This document shows positions 8,727-18,702 of a DNA stretch of 64,000 nucleotides, piece after piece; the stretch's first letter is position 1; the number at the start of each line of letters is the position of its first letter. The DNA is taken from contig NZ_CP134147.1 of NCBI RefSeq assembly GCF_032163505.1, positions 1,950,501-2,014,500 of the forward strand, in the 5' to 3' direction. A model generated the notes under the pieces. The model saw only the letters and a list, made by a program, of their open reading frames with translations. It ran no database searches and was not told where the DNA came from. Made by a program: the position numbers and the translations under genes. This DNA is from Streptococcus parasanguinis. GTDB lineage: Bacteria > Bacillota > Bacilli > Lactobacillales > Streptococcaceae.

Positions 8727-9236
8727 TTATTCTTGTGTTTCGGCCTTGGCTGCGAGTTTGGCTTGTTTTTTTCGTTCTCGACCTTGGCGGAAGAAGGTCT
8801 GCATGATGGCTGCACATTCTGCTTCCAAGATTCCTGTTTCTACTTCGACTCGGTGATTGAGGCGTTCATCTGCCAAAATGTCGTAGAGACTACCTGCTCC
8901 ACCGAACTTCTGATTGGTCGCCCCGTAAATCACCTGGGGAATCCGAGCTAGACCAATGGCACCACTACACATGACACAGGGCTCAATCGTGACAAAAAGC
9001 GTCGTATCCAGCAGGCGCCAGCTATTTTCACGCTGATTGGCCTCCTCGATCGCCATGATTTCCGCATGCATGACCGCCCGCTGCAGCTCCTCACGCGCAT
9101 TATGTCCACGCCCGATAATCTGACCATCCTTGACCAAGACACAGCCAATCGGTATTTCATCATTGGCGAGGGCAATCTCCGCCTCCTTCAGGGCTTCCCT
9201 CATAAACATCGCTTTTTCCTCTATCGTGTAGTCCAT
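8727..9236 (-). CDS. tadA: tRNA-specific adenosine deaminase TadA
   Basis: This zinc-dependent deaminase converts A34 to inosine in tRNA-Arg(ACG). Signature motifs are HAEIMAI (zinc ligand His and catalytic Glu, residues ~53-59) and PCVMCSGAI (two zinc Cys, ~82-90), followed by the RIPQVIYGA and FFRQGRERKK segments typical of TadA rather than other cytidine deaminases. I prefer ATG at 9236 (MDYTIEEKAMF). The ATG at 9269 lies inside the promoter's -10 box and so cannot be in the message. Downstream is the SRP RNA, with its own promoter. Confidence 0.93.
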   Translation of the reverse strand: MDYTIEEKAMFMREALKEAEIALANDEIPIGCVLVKDGQIIGRGHNAREELQRAVMHAEIMAIEEANQRENSWRLLDTTLFVTIEPCVMCSGAIGLARIPQVIYGATNQKFGGAGSLYDILADERLNHRVEVETGILEAECAAIMQTFFRQGRERKKQAKLAAKAETQE

Positions 9237-9267
9237 CTCTTCCTTCTTCCTTTTAGTTTCTTTGTTC

Positions 9268-9297
9268 ATTATACCATAGGCAGCTTACGACTCACAA
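9268..9297 (-). promoter_or_regulatory. tadA promoter with extended -10
   Basis: TTGTGA (9292-9297) and TATAAT (9268-9273) are spaced by 18 bases, with TGG immediately before the -10 (extended type). The -35 overlaps the T tract of the preceding small RNA terminator. Confidence 0.7.
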
Positions 9298-9386
9298 AAA
9301 AAGCCGCCGATTGGGCGACTCTTATGGGAGATTATTATGAAAAAGTTTAGGAGGTTTAAACAAAGTTAGGAGGTCTTTGTTTATGC
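9296..9386 (-). ncRNA. cia-dependent small RNA (csRNA family)
   Basis: A ~90-nt RNA is predicted on the minus strand. It has a 5' hairpin with arms TAAACAAAG / CTTTGTTTA and the loop ACCTCCTAA, an unpaired linker containing CCTCCTAAAC and then TTTTTCATAATAATCTCCC, and a 3' terminator hairpin (GTCGCCcaatcGGCGGC) with seven T. Both unpaired segments can pair with Shine-Dalgarno sequences and the start codon region. This is the known layout of the streptococcal csRNAs. The upstream promoter carries a CiaR site (9391-9423). It is expected to repress translation of several targets by blocking ribosome binding. The exact ends are inferred. Confidence 0.85.
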
Positions 9387-9390
9387 TTCT

Positions 9391-9423
9391 AGTATAGCTG
9401 GCCTATCTTAAATAAAGCTTAAG
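9391..9423 (-). promoter_or_regulatory. CiaR-dependent promoter of the small RNA
   Basis: On the minus strand, CTTAAG (9418-9423), five bases, TTTAAG (9407-9412), ten bases, then TATACT (9391-9396). This matches the CiaR direct repeat TTTAAG-N5-TTTAAG at its usual place in front of the -10, with one mismatch. Confidence 0.8.
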
Positions 9424-9538
9424 TTCTCTGAGTATTGATGATTTTGGAAATATCACCACTTAGAATCTCAAAAATATCTGACAAATTGCTGGCTTACTAC
9501 TATCCGCTTTGTCGCAGAACCAACTATTGTGGCATCGC

Positions 9539-11125
9539 TCATCCTTTACGTAACTCAAGGATTTGGTCATAGCGCTCTTCTTCATCAATATGATGGGCTA
9601 TTTCTAGTACCGTGATCGGCAAAGAAAAGATTAGGTCTCTAACCAGACGACTATTTTTTTCGTCCAAAGCTGATGTCACTTCGTCCGCTAATAAAATATC
9701 CTTCTCGCGTAAGAGAAAACGAGCCAACTCTAATCTGACACGCTGACCTCATGAAATGTTTTCACCATTATTATGAATTTCTACATTCAAAATATCCTGA
9801 AATTCATCTATTAAGCCAACTCGGTCCAATACCTCCAATAATTCATGGTCCTGAAAAGGCTGACCAAAAGTTAGATTATAGCGGATAGTATCGTTAAACA
9901 GGAAGGGATGCTGGCTAATTAAACCGATATTCCCTTGGAAATGACTCGTTATTTGATTTCCATCATACTGAACGAAAATGTCACCCTCATCACATACTTC
10001 TTCTCCTAAAATCAAGCGAAAAAGAGTCGTCTTTCCAGACCCGCTCGGTCCTTTGATTAAGACCTTCTGACCTACTGAAATCGTCGCCGTCAAATCAGAA
10101 AAAAGCTGACGTTCAGCAAAACTTTTTGAAATATGATTTAAGCGCAACGATTCGAGATTTTCAACAAATTGATCCTTTGTCTCTTCGAAATCAGGTTCTT
10201 CCTCGATAATCTTAAACAGGCGGTTCGCAGTCGGCAAGGCACCTTGGAGATTGGCTGCACTGTACATCAGAGTTTGGATCGGTTCTACCAGCATCCCCGC
10301 AGCAACATACATAGAGATGAGGCTTGTAATAGAAATAGAATTTCCCTGTAAACTCAAATAAAAGCCTAAAGCAAGAGGAACAACCTGACTAAAAAAGACC
10401 ATAAATCCATTAAAGAAAAAAATAATATTATGTGTGAAACAAAATCTTTGGATGGCTTTTTGATATTCTCCGTTTAAATCATTCACGCGCTCTTCATTCA
10501 GCCTCATGGCCTGATTAATCCGTAAGGTTTGGCTGCCTTGCATACTATCCGAGACAAGCCCATGTAATTTCGTTCTAAGCTTGGACCAGCTGTCTCCCGA
10601 ATCTTGTAAACGACGATTCATGATGAACTGAGGAATAGGTCTCATAATCGTAAAAATGACAAAAATAAGTCCTAAGAGAAAATTTTGTGAAACAATATAA
10701 ATGGCTGTAACAAGGGCGACAAATCCCCAACTCACCATAACATTTATATTTTCCAAATAATTATCGCCCACATATTCCATATCTTGAGTTAGCAGACTAA
10801 CTTTTTCATCATTGGAAAATTTAGGATTCAATATGACTTTCTTAAATAAAAGGGCACGGACACTTTTGTTGATTTCTCTTCGGAATATATTGTGCGAATA
10901 GTTTGAAAACAGCATCAGACTATAAATAACAAGATAGACAGACAAACCAAATAAAACAAAATTGAGAATTTTTCCATAAGAAAGGCCGTCTTGATCTAAC
11001 TTCAAGGCCTTCGTTAAAATCAGAGGTTGCGCCAACACCAAACCACTATTCACAATACGCCCTAAAAAAATAGGAAAAAGATACTTCTTATCAATGTACT
11101 TATAAATATTTCTCATAATTATCAT
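9539..11125 (-). pseudogene. ABC exporter (permease-ATPase fusion) with an in-frame stop
   Basis: The frame would encode ~528 residues. The N-terminal ~290 residues form a six-helix type I exporter domain. The ATPase follows, with Walker A GPSGSGKTT (~360) and the Q loop (ISQHPF). After NGENIS a TGA at 9746-9748 replaces the codon for the first Gly of the signature motif (LSGGQ). Reading continues in the same frame with GQRVRLELARF and a Walker B region (DILLADEVTSALDEKN). The H-loop His of LEIAHH is kept. One nonsense change therefore explains the defect. It lies downstream of a radical-SAM fragment and a short peptide gene, the usual position of a RiPP exporter. No other stop interrupts the frame. 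Confidence 0.85.
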
Positions 11126-11133
11126 CCATCAAA

Positions 11134-11156
11134 ATAGAGGGCTAGCACAACCCTCT
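11134..11156 (-). terminator. Hairpin between the peptide gene and the exporter
   Basis: On the minus strand AGAGGG and CCCTCT form a six-pair stem followed by ATTTT. Partial terminators at this position are common after RiPP precursor genes, where they raise precursor over downstream transcript levels. Confidence 0.5.
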
Positions 11157-11180
11157 TCTCTAATTTATTTAAAATCGTGA

Positions 11181-11252
11181 TTATTTACAATCACAATTAT
11201 AGTTAAATACTCTAGGTTTAGCATTCATTTTGTCATCGAATTTGTTATTCAC
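11181..11252 (-). CDS. Putative RiPP precursor peptide (23 residues)
   Basis: A GTG start at 11252 has AAGG five to six bases upstream, and the frame ends at TAA (11181-11183). The peptide is charged at the N-terminus (NNKFDDK) and ends FNYNCDCK. The end contains two overlapping Asn-x-x-Cys spacings (N-Y-N-C and N-C-D-C). It sits between a radical-SAM fragment and an exporter gene and is followed by a hairpin. A family of streptococcal radical-SAM peptides with an Asn-x-x-Cys motif has been described, which is why I propose a thioether-type precursor. It could instead be the surviving tail of a deleted protein. It is too short for most gene callers. Confidence 0.5.
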   Translation of the reverse strand: MNNKFDDKMNAKPRVFNYNCDCK

Positions 11253-11260
11253 TTTAACCT

Positions 11261-11539
11261 TCACCGAAAATTACAATCTCCATGTGTCAAAATTGTTAGT
11301 TCCAATAATTCAGCATCTGTATCGCTTATTTTAGATAGATACTTTTCGACCTCATACTCACCCTCACTTAAATATTTATTTTTATCAAGATAAGCATGAA
11401 ACTCTTTCCTAATCACATCATTGCTGTCGACTACTCTATTCAATTCATTCGTAAGAAAAAATGAATGATTGGTTTTAGTATTAAAATACAACGTACCATC
11501 ATCAGTACTATATTTTAATATATATCGTGACAAATTCAT
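11261..11539 (-). pseudogene. Radical-SAM/SPASM peptide maturase, N-terminal fragment
   Basis: A well-formed start (AGAGGTGAT then ATG) opens a 92-residue frame. The first ~80 residues resemble the N-terminal recognition region of radical-SAM peptide maturases. It ends LTILTHGDCNFR followed by a stop. The first Cys of the CxxxCxxC iron-sulphur motif is present (DCNFR) and the frame breaks exactly where the second Cys codon should be (TGA instead of TGT/TGC). All of the catalytic barrel and SPASM domain is missing, so this is probably a deletion that ended here. The gene cannot be active. Confidence 0.75.
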
Positions 11540-11657
11540 ATTATCACCTCTTAATCTGTGTGACTTAACCTACAGTAAGTATACACCGATAGAAATATTA
11601 AATAAAGCAATATTCAGCAGATTAGAAAAGTTCCAACTTTTAATATTTTGGAAAAGG

Positions 11658-12302
11658 TTATCCTATAAAAGCTGCAATTTCGCCAACTTCTTGAGCAATA
11701 TAGGTGGCGCCGGCTTCTTCCAATTCTTCCCTGCTTCCAAAGCCATAAAGGACACCGATAGAATCAAACTTTTGCGCTTGAGCGCCAAGCACATCGTGCT
11801 CCCTGTCTCCAATCATGATGGTATGCGCCAAATCTGTAATCCCATTTTGCTCCAAGGCATACTGGATAACATCGCTTTTTTTACTACGTTTTCTATCCAT
11901 GGTCGCACCAGCGACAAAGTCAAAATAATCATACAAACCAAAGTGTTTGAGAATTTGAATGGAAAATTCTTCAGGCTTTGACGTAGCTACAATCAACTGT
12001 TTGCCAGCCTGCTTGAGAGAAGCCAGCAAGTCAGGAACGCCTAGATAGACCTCATTTTCATAAAGGCCTTTTTCGGAAAAATACTCATGATAGTAGTCAA
12101 TGGCCTTTAAACATTCTTCCTTAGAAAATCCATAAAAGCGCTCAAAAGACTCCTGCAAGGGCGGACCGATGAAAACTCTCAATGCTTTCTTGTCTGGCAC
12201 TTGAATCCCATATTTTCCTAAGGCATAGGCCACCGAGTTGGTAATCCCTAGTTCTGAATTGGTCAAGGTGCCGTCTAGGTCAAATAAAATCGTTTGATAC
12301 AT
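11658..12302 (-). CDS. HAD-superfamily phosphatase (phosphoglycolate phosphatase-like)
   Basis: This is a complete 214-residue HAD hydrolase. Motif I is FDLDGTLTNS near the N-terminus (nucleophile Asp and acid/base Asp), motif II is VATSKP, motif III is the Lys in KRSKKSD and motif IV is GDREHDVLGA. A helical cap lies between motifs I and II (~residues 17-80), the type found in Gph/PpaX-like enzymes. The substrate cannot be fixed from sequence; small phosphate esters or nucleotides are likely. It is probably monocistronic and is separated from purA by a repeat element. Confidence 0.88.
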   Translation of the reverse strand: MYQTILFDLDGTLTNSELGITNSVAYALGKYGIQVPDKKALRVFIGPPLQESFERFYGFSKEECLKAIDYYHEYFSEKGLYENEVYLGVPDLLASLKQAGKQLIVATSKPEEFSIQILKHFGLYDYFDFVAGATMDRKRSKKSDVIQYALEQNGITDLAHTIMIGDREHDVLGAQAQKFDSIGVLYGFGSREELEEAGATYIAQEVGEIAAFIG

Positions 12303-12323
12303 TTTTTCCTCTTTCTGCTTTCA

Positions 12324-12503
12324 AAAAGAGGCTGGGACAAAAGTCCTAGCCTCTCAATTGTCTTTGGATTGTCGAGCAAGACGCAGTGGTTGAGTGGGCT
12401 CTACTACGCTGATTTCATCAGCTTTTACAGCCCTACTCAACTGTGCGGAGGTGGGACGATGAAATCGAATTCTAACGAATGACCGATTTCTGTCCCACTC
12501 TCT
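12324..12503 (-). repeat. Dispersed three-hairpin repeat, copy B
   Basis: This begins with the hairpin GAGGCTGGGACaaaaGTCCTAGCCTC. Next is a long imperfect central stem (GGTTGAGTGGGCT / AGCCCTACTCAAC) with an inner GCTGAT / ATCAGC hairpin. It ends with GTGGGAC / GTCCCAC enclosing CGAATTC / GAATTCG-like pairs. It is nearly identical to copy C in the opposite orientation. It fills the gap between purA and the HAD gene and can serve as the purA terminator. Confidence 0.85.
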
Positions 12504-12516
12504 TATCTTCATTTGC

Positions 12517-13878
<1,362 letters not shown>

Positions 13879-13887
13879 TTATACCTC

Positions 13888-13916
13888 ATTATATGAAAAA
13901 TTTGACAATTTTTCAA
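13888..13916 (-). promoter_or_regulatory. purA promoter
   Basis: On the minus strand TTGAAA (13911-13916) and TATAAT (13888-13893) are spaced by 17 bases. Beyond it, the divergent gap to gshF (13917-14105) is A+T-rich with no other clear element. Confidence 0.75.
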
Positions 13917-14105
13917 GGAGGGTTCATCATTTCATTTGTTTTTTCTCTTATGTAGACGAATTATATTTTTACAAAATATGTATTTTCTGAATTTTAGTAC
14001 TTAATTTAAAATAAAAGTTCGGAATTTTTGTAAAATCGTAGCGGAAATTTGCTTTCTTTTTCCGTTTGTAATAGACTAAAATAACTACCATAGGACGGTG
14101 AAACG

Positions 14106-16361
14106 ATGACGATTAATCAATTACTGCAGAAACTGGATACATCAAGCCCTATTCTCCAAGCGACCTTTGGTCTGGAGAGGGAAAATCTGCGAGTGACAAC
14201 TGATGGACACTTAGCTCAAACTGCTCATCCGAGTCAGCTTGGTTCCCGCAATTTCCACCCGACCATCCAAACAGACTTCAGCGAACAACAACTGGAACTA
14301 ATTACACCTATTGCTCACTCTACTAAGGAAGCGCGGCGCTTACTGGGAGCTATCAGCGATGTGGCAGGCCGCTCAATTGACCAGAGTGAATGCCTGTGGC
14401 CTCTGTCCATGCCACCGCAGCTGACTGAAGAAGATATTATCATCGCCCGTCTGGAAAACGAATACGAACGCCACTACCGAGAGGGTTTAGCGAAAAAATA
14501 TGGCAAAAAACTACAGGCCATCTCTGGCATCCACTACAACATGGAGCTAGGGAAAGATCTGGTCGCTGCTCTCTTTCAAGTCAGCTCCTATCATTTACTC
14601 AAGGACTTTAAAAATGACCTCTATCTCAAACTGGCTCGAAACTTTCTGCGTTTCCGATGGCTCTTAACCTATCTCTACGGTGCTGCTCCTCTGGCAGAAG
14701 CCGGCTTCTACAGTCAGGAATACCCGCAGCCTATCCGCTCTTTTCGCAACAGCGACTATGGCTATGTCAATGACGAGAATATTCAGGTGTCCTACACTTC
14801 TTTGGAGCAATATGTAACCGATATTGAAAACTACGTTCAGTCTGGCGAGCTCAGTGCTGAAAAAGAATTTTACTCAGCCGTTCGCTTCCGTGGACAGAAG
14901 CACAATCGCGCCTATCTGGAGCAGGGTATCACCTATCTGGAATTCCGCTGCTTCGATCTCAATCCTTTTGACCATTTGGGCATTAGCCAAGAGACCTTAG
15001 ATACTGTCCATCTCTTTTTACTGGGCCTGCTCTGGCTAGATGATGTAGAAAATGTTGATGCAGTATTAAAAGCTGCCCATGATTTGAACCAGAAAATTGC
15101 TTGTAGCCACCCGCTGACTGCCCTGCCAGATGAGGCAGACAGCTCAGCCCTTCTCCAAGCCATGGAAGAGCTCATCCAGCATTTTGAACTGCCAACTTAC
15201 TATCAAACTTTGCTGGACCAGATGAGAGAGGCTCTCTTACATCCTCAGCTGACACTGTCAGGACAGCTCCTGCCCCATATCCAGCAAGATTCCTTAACAG
15301 CTTTTGGTCTAGAAAAAGCAGAAGAATACCACCGCTATGCCTGGACTGCTCCTTATGCCCTCAAAGGCTACGAAAATATGGAACTGTCCACCCAGATGCT
15401 ACTCTTTGATGCTATTCAAAAGGGGCTAAATGTCGAAATTTTAGATGAAAAGGACCAATTTCTCAAGCTTTGGCATGGTAGTCATGTAGAATATGTCAAG
15501 AACGGCAATATGACCTCCAAGGATAACTATGTCATCCCTTTGGCCATGGCCAATAAAACAGTCACCAAAAAGATTTTGGCAGCAGCTGACTTTCCCGTTC
15601 CGGCTGGAGCAGAATTTTCTTCTCTAGAAGAGGGACTGGCCTACTACCCTTTGATTAAGAACCGAGAAATTGTTGTCAAACCCAAGTCAACTAACTTCGG
15701 ACTGGGCATCTCTATCTTCCAAGAGCCAGCTAGCCTGGAAGCTTATCACAAGGCTCTGGAGATTGCTTTTTCAGAAGATGTCGCCGTCTTAGTGGAGGAA
15801 TTTATCGCTGGAACGGAGTACCGCTTCTTTGTCTTAGACGGACAATGCCAAGCAGTCCTCTTGCGAGTGGCGGCCAATGTCGTCGGAGACGGTCAGCATA
15901 CCGTGAGAGAATTGATTGCCATCAAAAATGACAATCCTCTGCGGGGCCGAGATCATCGTTCACCGCTTGAAATCATTGAACTGGGGGACATTGAACTGCT
16001 CATGCTGGACCAGCAAGGCTATGGACCAGATGATATCCTGCCTGCTGGAGTCAAGGTTGACTTGCGGCGCAATTCCAACATTTCTACTGGCGGAGACTCG
16101 ATTGATGTCACAGACAGCATGCACCCATCTTATAAGGAACTCGCTGCGGACATGGCAAAGGCTATGGGAGCCTGGGCCTGTGGCGTTGATCTCATCATCC
16201 CTGACAGCTCTGCTATTTCCACAAAGGAAAATCCCAACTGTACCTGCATCGAGCTCAACTTCAATCCTTCTATGTATATGCACACCTATTGTGCTGAGGG
16301 GCCGGGACAAAGCATTACTCCGAAAATACTAGCTAAACTTTTCCCAGAAATGGACCTATAA
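14106..16361 (+). CDS. gshF: Bifunctional glutamate-cysteine ligase / glutathione synthetase
   Basis: The 751-residue fusion makes glutathione from Glu, Cys and Gly. The N-terminal ~470 residues are a GshA-like ligase; visible markers are GLERENLRV (~23), FRNSDYGY and LEFRCFDLNPF. The C-terminal ~270 residues are an ATP-grasp domain (VVKPKSTNFGLGISIF, LVEEFIAGTEYRFFV, and the metal-binding CIELNFNPSMYMHTYC near the end). The length and order match streptococcal GshF. It stands alone, divergent from purA, with a terminator at its 3' end. It probably supports oxidative stress resistance together with the peroxide-responsive dpr elsewhere in the window. Confidence 0.96.
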   Translation: MTINQLLQKLDTSSPILQATFGLERENLRVTTDGHLAQTAHPSQLGSRNFHPTIQTDFSEQQLELITPIAHSTKEARRLLGAISDVAGRSIDQSECLWPLSMPPQLTEEDIIIARLENEYERHYREGLAKKYGKKLQAISGIHYNMELGKDLVAALFQVSSYHLLKDFKNDLYLKLARNFLRFRWLLTYLYGAAPLAEAGFYSQEYPQPIRSFRNSDYGYVNDENIQVSYTSLEQYVTDIENYVQSGELSAEKEFYSAVRFRGQKHNRAYLEQGITYLEFRCFDLNPFDHLGISQETLDTVHLFLLGLLWLDDVENVDAVLKAAHDLNQKIACSHPLTALPDEADSSALLQAMEELIQHFELPTYYQTLLDQMREALLHPQLTLSGQLLPHIQQDSLTAFGLEKAEEYHRYAWTAPYALKGYENMELSTQMLLFDAIQKGLNVEILDEKDQFLKLWHGSHVEYVKNGNMTSKDNYVIPLAMANKTVTKKILAAADFPVPAGAEFSSLEEGLAYYPLIKNREIVVKPKSTNFGLGISIFQEPASLEAYHKALEIAFSEDVAVLVEEFIAGTEYRFFVLDGQCQAVLLRVAANVVGDGQHTVRELIAIKNDNPLRGRDHRSPLEIIELGDIELLMLDQQGYGPDDILPAGVKVDLRRNSNISTGGDSIDVTDSMHPSYKELAADMAKAMGAWACGVDLIIPDSSAISTKENPNCTCIELNFNPSMYMHTYCAEGPGQSITPKILAKLFPEMDL

Positions 16362-16365
16362 AGTA

Positions 16366-16398
16366 AGAAAACGCAGAAGATGTCTCTGCGTTTTTGTT
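16366..16398 (+). terminator. Terminator of gshF
   Basis: The stem AAAACGCAGA / TCTGCGTTTT with a seven-base loop ends in a T-rich run directly after the gshF stop. Confidence 0.85.
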
Positions 16399-16488
16399 TT
16401 GTAACCGAGGTAGAGTTTTAGATGATAACCTAAAAAGATTAAGCATGGTCCTCCTACAAGTTTAAAATAGCAAGTCATTTGCTGTAAA

Positions 16489-16742
16489 ATCATCCTCTAA
16501 CAAGCAAATTTCAAACCTCTCCTGCATATAGCAGAGGAAATCTTCCCTTTTTCCCAAAAAGAATCATAGGCCGCGAATACAAGGCCAGTATCATCTGAAC
16601 AAGTTCCAGCCAGTTACTGTTGGCTTCCATAGCCCACCATCTCAATCGCTTTAAAACTGCCTCGGGTTAAAAATTCATACGGAACCCCTAATGCATCAGC
16701 TACCGCCAAACCATAGACTGCCGCTTTCAAAGATTGGTTCAT
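16489..16742 (-). pseudogene. ADP-ribosylglycohydrolase family remnant
   Basis: The ATG at 16742 has a strong GGAGG site and opens [20 protein letters not shown], the typical start of DraG-like hydrolases (small helix, then the DALGVP motif). After VGYGSQQ a TAA appears where the family reads an Asn/Pro-containing loop. Reading on in the same frame gives LAGTCSDDTGLVFAAYDSFW, which keeps the metal-binding SDDT. A second stop follows soon after, and no more of the ~300-residue family is present. It is therefore broken by at least one stop and a large 3' deletion. The stretch 16399-16488 holds nothing I recognise. Confidence 0.75.
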
Positions 16743-16803
16743 GCTAGCCTCCTTTGTTTTATTATACTATTTTTGGTCTTAAAATTCTTCCTAACCCCAA
16801 AAA

Positions 16804-16830
16804 ACAAGCGCAGGCCTGCGCCTGTTTTTC
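16804..16830. terminator. Bidirectional hairpin with T runs
   Basis: A near-perfect palindrome (AGCGCAGG / CCTGCGCC) is flanked by T runs on both strands. It lies between two divergent genes, where terminators are not expected, and suggests that the original neighbours were lost or moved. Confidence 0.55.
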
Positions 16831-16837
16831 TATTTTG

Positions 16838-16846
16838 TGTTAAAAT
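16838..16846 (+). promoter_or_regulatory. Extended -10 element directly before hslO
   Basis: TGTTAAAAT lies only seven bases upstream of the hslO ATG (16854). Transcription would therefore begin at or next to the start codon, and no ribosome binding site is visible. No good -35 is seen. Confidence 0.5.
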
Positions 16847-16853
16847 AAATGGT

Positions 16854-17726
16854 ATGGACAAAATTATCAAAACTATCTCAGAAAGCGGCACTTTTCGTGC
16901 CTATGTACTAGACAGTACAGAAACCGTACGAACAGCCCAAGAAAAACATCATACACAAGCTAGCTCCACGGTCGCACTTGGCCGTACCCTCATTGCCAGT
17001 CAAATCTTGGCGGCAAACGAGAAAGGAGATACTAAAATTACGGTCAAGGTCCTTGGGACTAGCTCACTCGGAGCCATCATCACCGTGGCAGATACCAAGG
17101 GAAATGTTAAGGGTTACGTACAAAATCCTGGAGTGGATATCAAGAAGACGGCAACTGGTGAAGTCCTGGTGGGACCATTTGTCGGAAACGGAGAATTCTT
17201 GGTTATCACAGATTATGGTACGGGAAATCCTTATAACTCCATGACCCCTCTTGTAACCGGTGAAATCGGAGAAGACCTGGCCTTTTATCTGACGGAAAGC
17301 CAACAAACACCATCTGCAGTTGGACTCAATGTTCTTTTGGATGACGAAGATAAGGTTAAAGTGGCGGGTGGCTTCTTGCTCCAGGTCTTGCCAAATGCCA
17401 AGGAAGAAGAAATCGCACGCTTTGAAAAACGCATCCAAGAAATGCCTGCTATTTCAACACTTTTGGAATCTGAAGACCATATTGAAGCTCTTCTTGCTGC
17501 TATCTATGGGGATGAGCCTTTCAAACGTCTCTCTGAAGAAGAACTTCGCTTCCAGTGCGACTGCAACCATGAGCGTTTCTTGAACGCTTTAGCAAGTCTG
17601 CCAGCTAGTGATCTAAAAGAGATGAAAGATGAAGATCACGGTGCAGAGATTACCTGCCAATTCTGCCAAACACACTACCACTTTGACGAAAATGACTTGG
17701 AGGAACTCATTCGTGACAAATCTTAA
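16854..17726 (+). CDS. hslO: Redox-regulated chaperone Hsp33
   Basis: The 290-residue cytoplasmic holdase is activated by oxidation of a zinc centre. The N-terminal domain opens [17 protein letters not shown]. The C-terminal switch has four Cys, CDC (in [11 protein letters not shown]) and CQFC, which bind zinc when reduced. Start choice: ATG at 16854 fits family N-termini; the frame is open to 16734 but the extra residues do not belong. The start has no clear Shine-Dalgarno and sits right after an extended -10. It overlaps dusB by 14 bases and the pair form an operon. Confidence 0.95.
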   Translation: MDKIIKTISESGTFRAYVLDSTETVRTAQEKHHTQASSTVALGRTLIASQILAANEKGDTKITVKVLGTSSLGAIITVADTKGNVKGYVQNPGVDIKKTATGEVLVGPFVGNGEFLVITDYGTGNPYNSMTPLVTGEIGEDLAFYLTESQQTPSAVGLNVLLDDEDKVKVAGGFLLQVLPNAKEEEIARFEKRIQEMPAISTLLESEDHIEALLAAIYGDEPFKRLSEEELRFQCDCNHERFLNALASLPASDLKEMKDEDHGAEITCQFCQTHYHFDENDLEELIRDKS

Positions 17727-18690
17727 TACGCCATTTATGATCGGGGATGTCGAAATCCCTAACCGTACCGTCCTAGCCCCAATGGCCGGAGTGACCAACT
17801 CAGCTTTCCGGACCATTGCCAAAGAACTGGGAGCAGGACTCGTTGTGATGGAAATGGTCTCTGACAAGGGAATCCAGTACAACAATGAAAAGACACTTCA
17901 CATGCTCCATATCGATGAAGGAGAAAATCCTGTATCGATCCAACTCTTTGGAAGTGACGAAGATAGCCTCGCACGCGCAGCTGAATTTATCCAAGAAAAT
18001 ACCAAGACCGATATCGTCGATATCAACATGGGTTGCCCGGTGAATAAAATCGTCAAGAACGAGGCTGGTGCCATGTGGCTCAAAGATCCAGACAAGATCT
18101 ACTCCATCATCAACAAGGTTCAATCCGTCCTTGATATCCCCCTCACTGTTAAAATGCGGACGGGTTGGTCGGATCCTTCCCTAGCAGTTGAGAACGCCCT
18201 CGCTGCCGAAGCTGCGGGTGTCTCTGCCCTTGCCATGCATGGGCGAACTCGGGAGCAAATGTATACGGGGCATGCGGATCTTGAGACCCTTCACAAGGTT
18301 GCACAGGCCCTAACTAAGATTCCATTTATCGCAAACGGAGATATCCGTACGGTTCAAGACGCCAAACAACGGATCGAAGAAGTCGGTGCTGATGCGGTCA
18401 TGATTGGTCGCGCTGCTATGGGCAATCCTTATCTCTTCAACCAAATCAACCACTACTTTGAAACAGGAGAAATCCTGCCTGATTTGACTTTTGAAGACAA
18501 GATGAAGATCGCTTACGAACACTTGAAACGCTTGATCGATCTCAAAGGTGAGCACATTGCCGTTCGTGAATTCCGTGGCCTCGCCCCTCACTACCTACGT
18601 GGTACCTCAGGTGCAGCCAAACTCCGTGGCGCCATCTCGCAAGCTAGCACCCTAGCAGAGATTGAAGAACTCTTACAATTAAAAGCATAG
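17713..18690 (+). CDS. dusB: tRNA-dihydrouridine synthase (DusB family)
   Basis: This 325-residue FMN enzyme reduces uridines in the tRNA D-loop. Visible motifs are [13 protein letters not shown] near the N-terminus, the catalytic loop [11 protein letters not shown] (Cys ~90), KMRTGW, the [16 protein letters not shown] site and NGDI / [10 protein letters not shown] chose GTG at 17713 ([11 protein letters not shown]) because GGAGG lies nine bases upstream and the sequence then matches family N-termini. The ATG at 17629 would run far into hslO. It is translationally coupled to hslO. Confidence 0.94.
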   Translation: MTNLNTPFMIGDVEIPNRTVLAPMAGVTNSAFRTIAKELGAGLVVMEMVSDKGIQYNNEKTLHMLHIDEGENPVSIQLFGSDEDSLARAAEFIQENTKTDIVDINMGCPVNKIVKNEAGAMWLKDPDKIYSIINKVQSVLDIPLTVKMRTGWSDPSLAVENALAAEAAGVSALAMHGRTREQMYTGHADLETLHKVAQALTKIPFIANGDIRTVQDAKQRIEEVGADAVMIGRAAMGNPYLFNQINHYFETGEILPDLTFEDKMKIAYEHLKRLIDLKGEHIAVREFRGLAPHYLRGTSGAAKLRGAISQASTLAEIEELLQLKA

Positions 18691-18702
18691 AAACACAAAA
18701 AG

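Noticed and set aside
9336..9370. Plus-strand leader-peptide-like frame (MKKFRRFKQS) with SD-like repeats
   Set aside because: The AGGAGG motifs are the complement of the anti-SD segments of the minus-strand small RNA, which explains them better.
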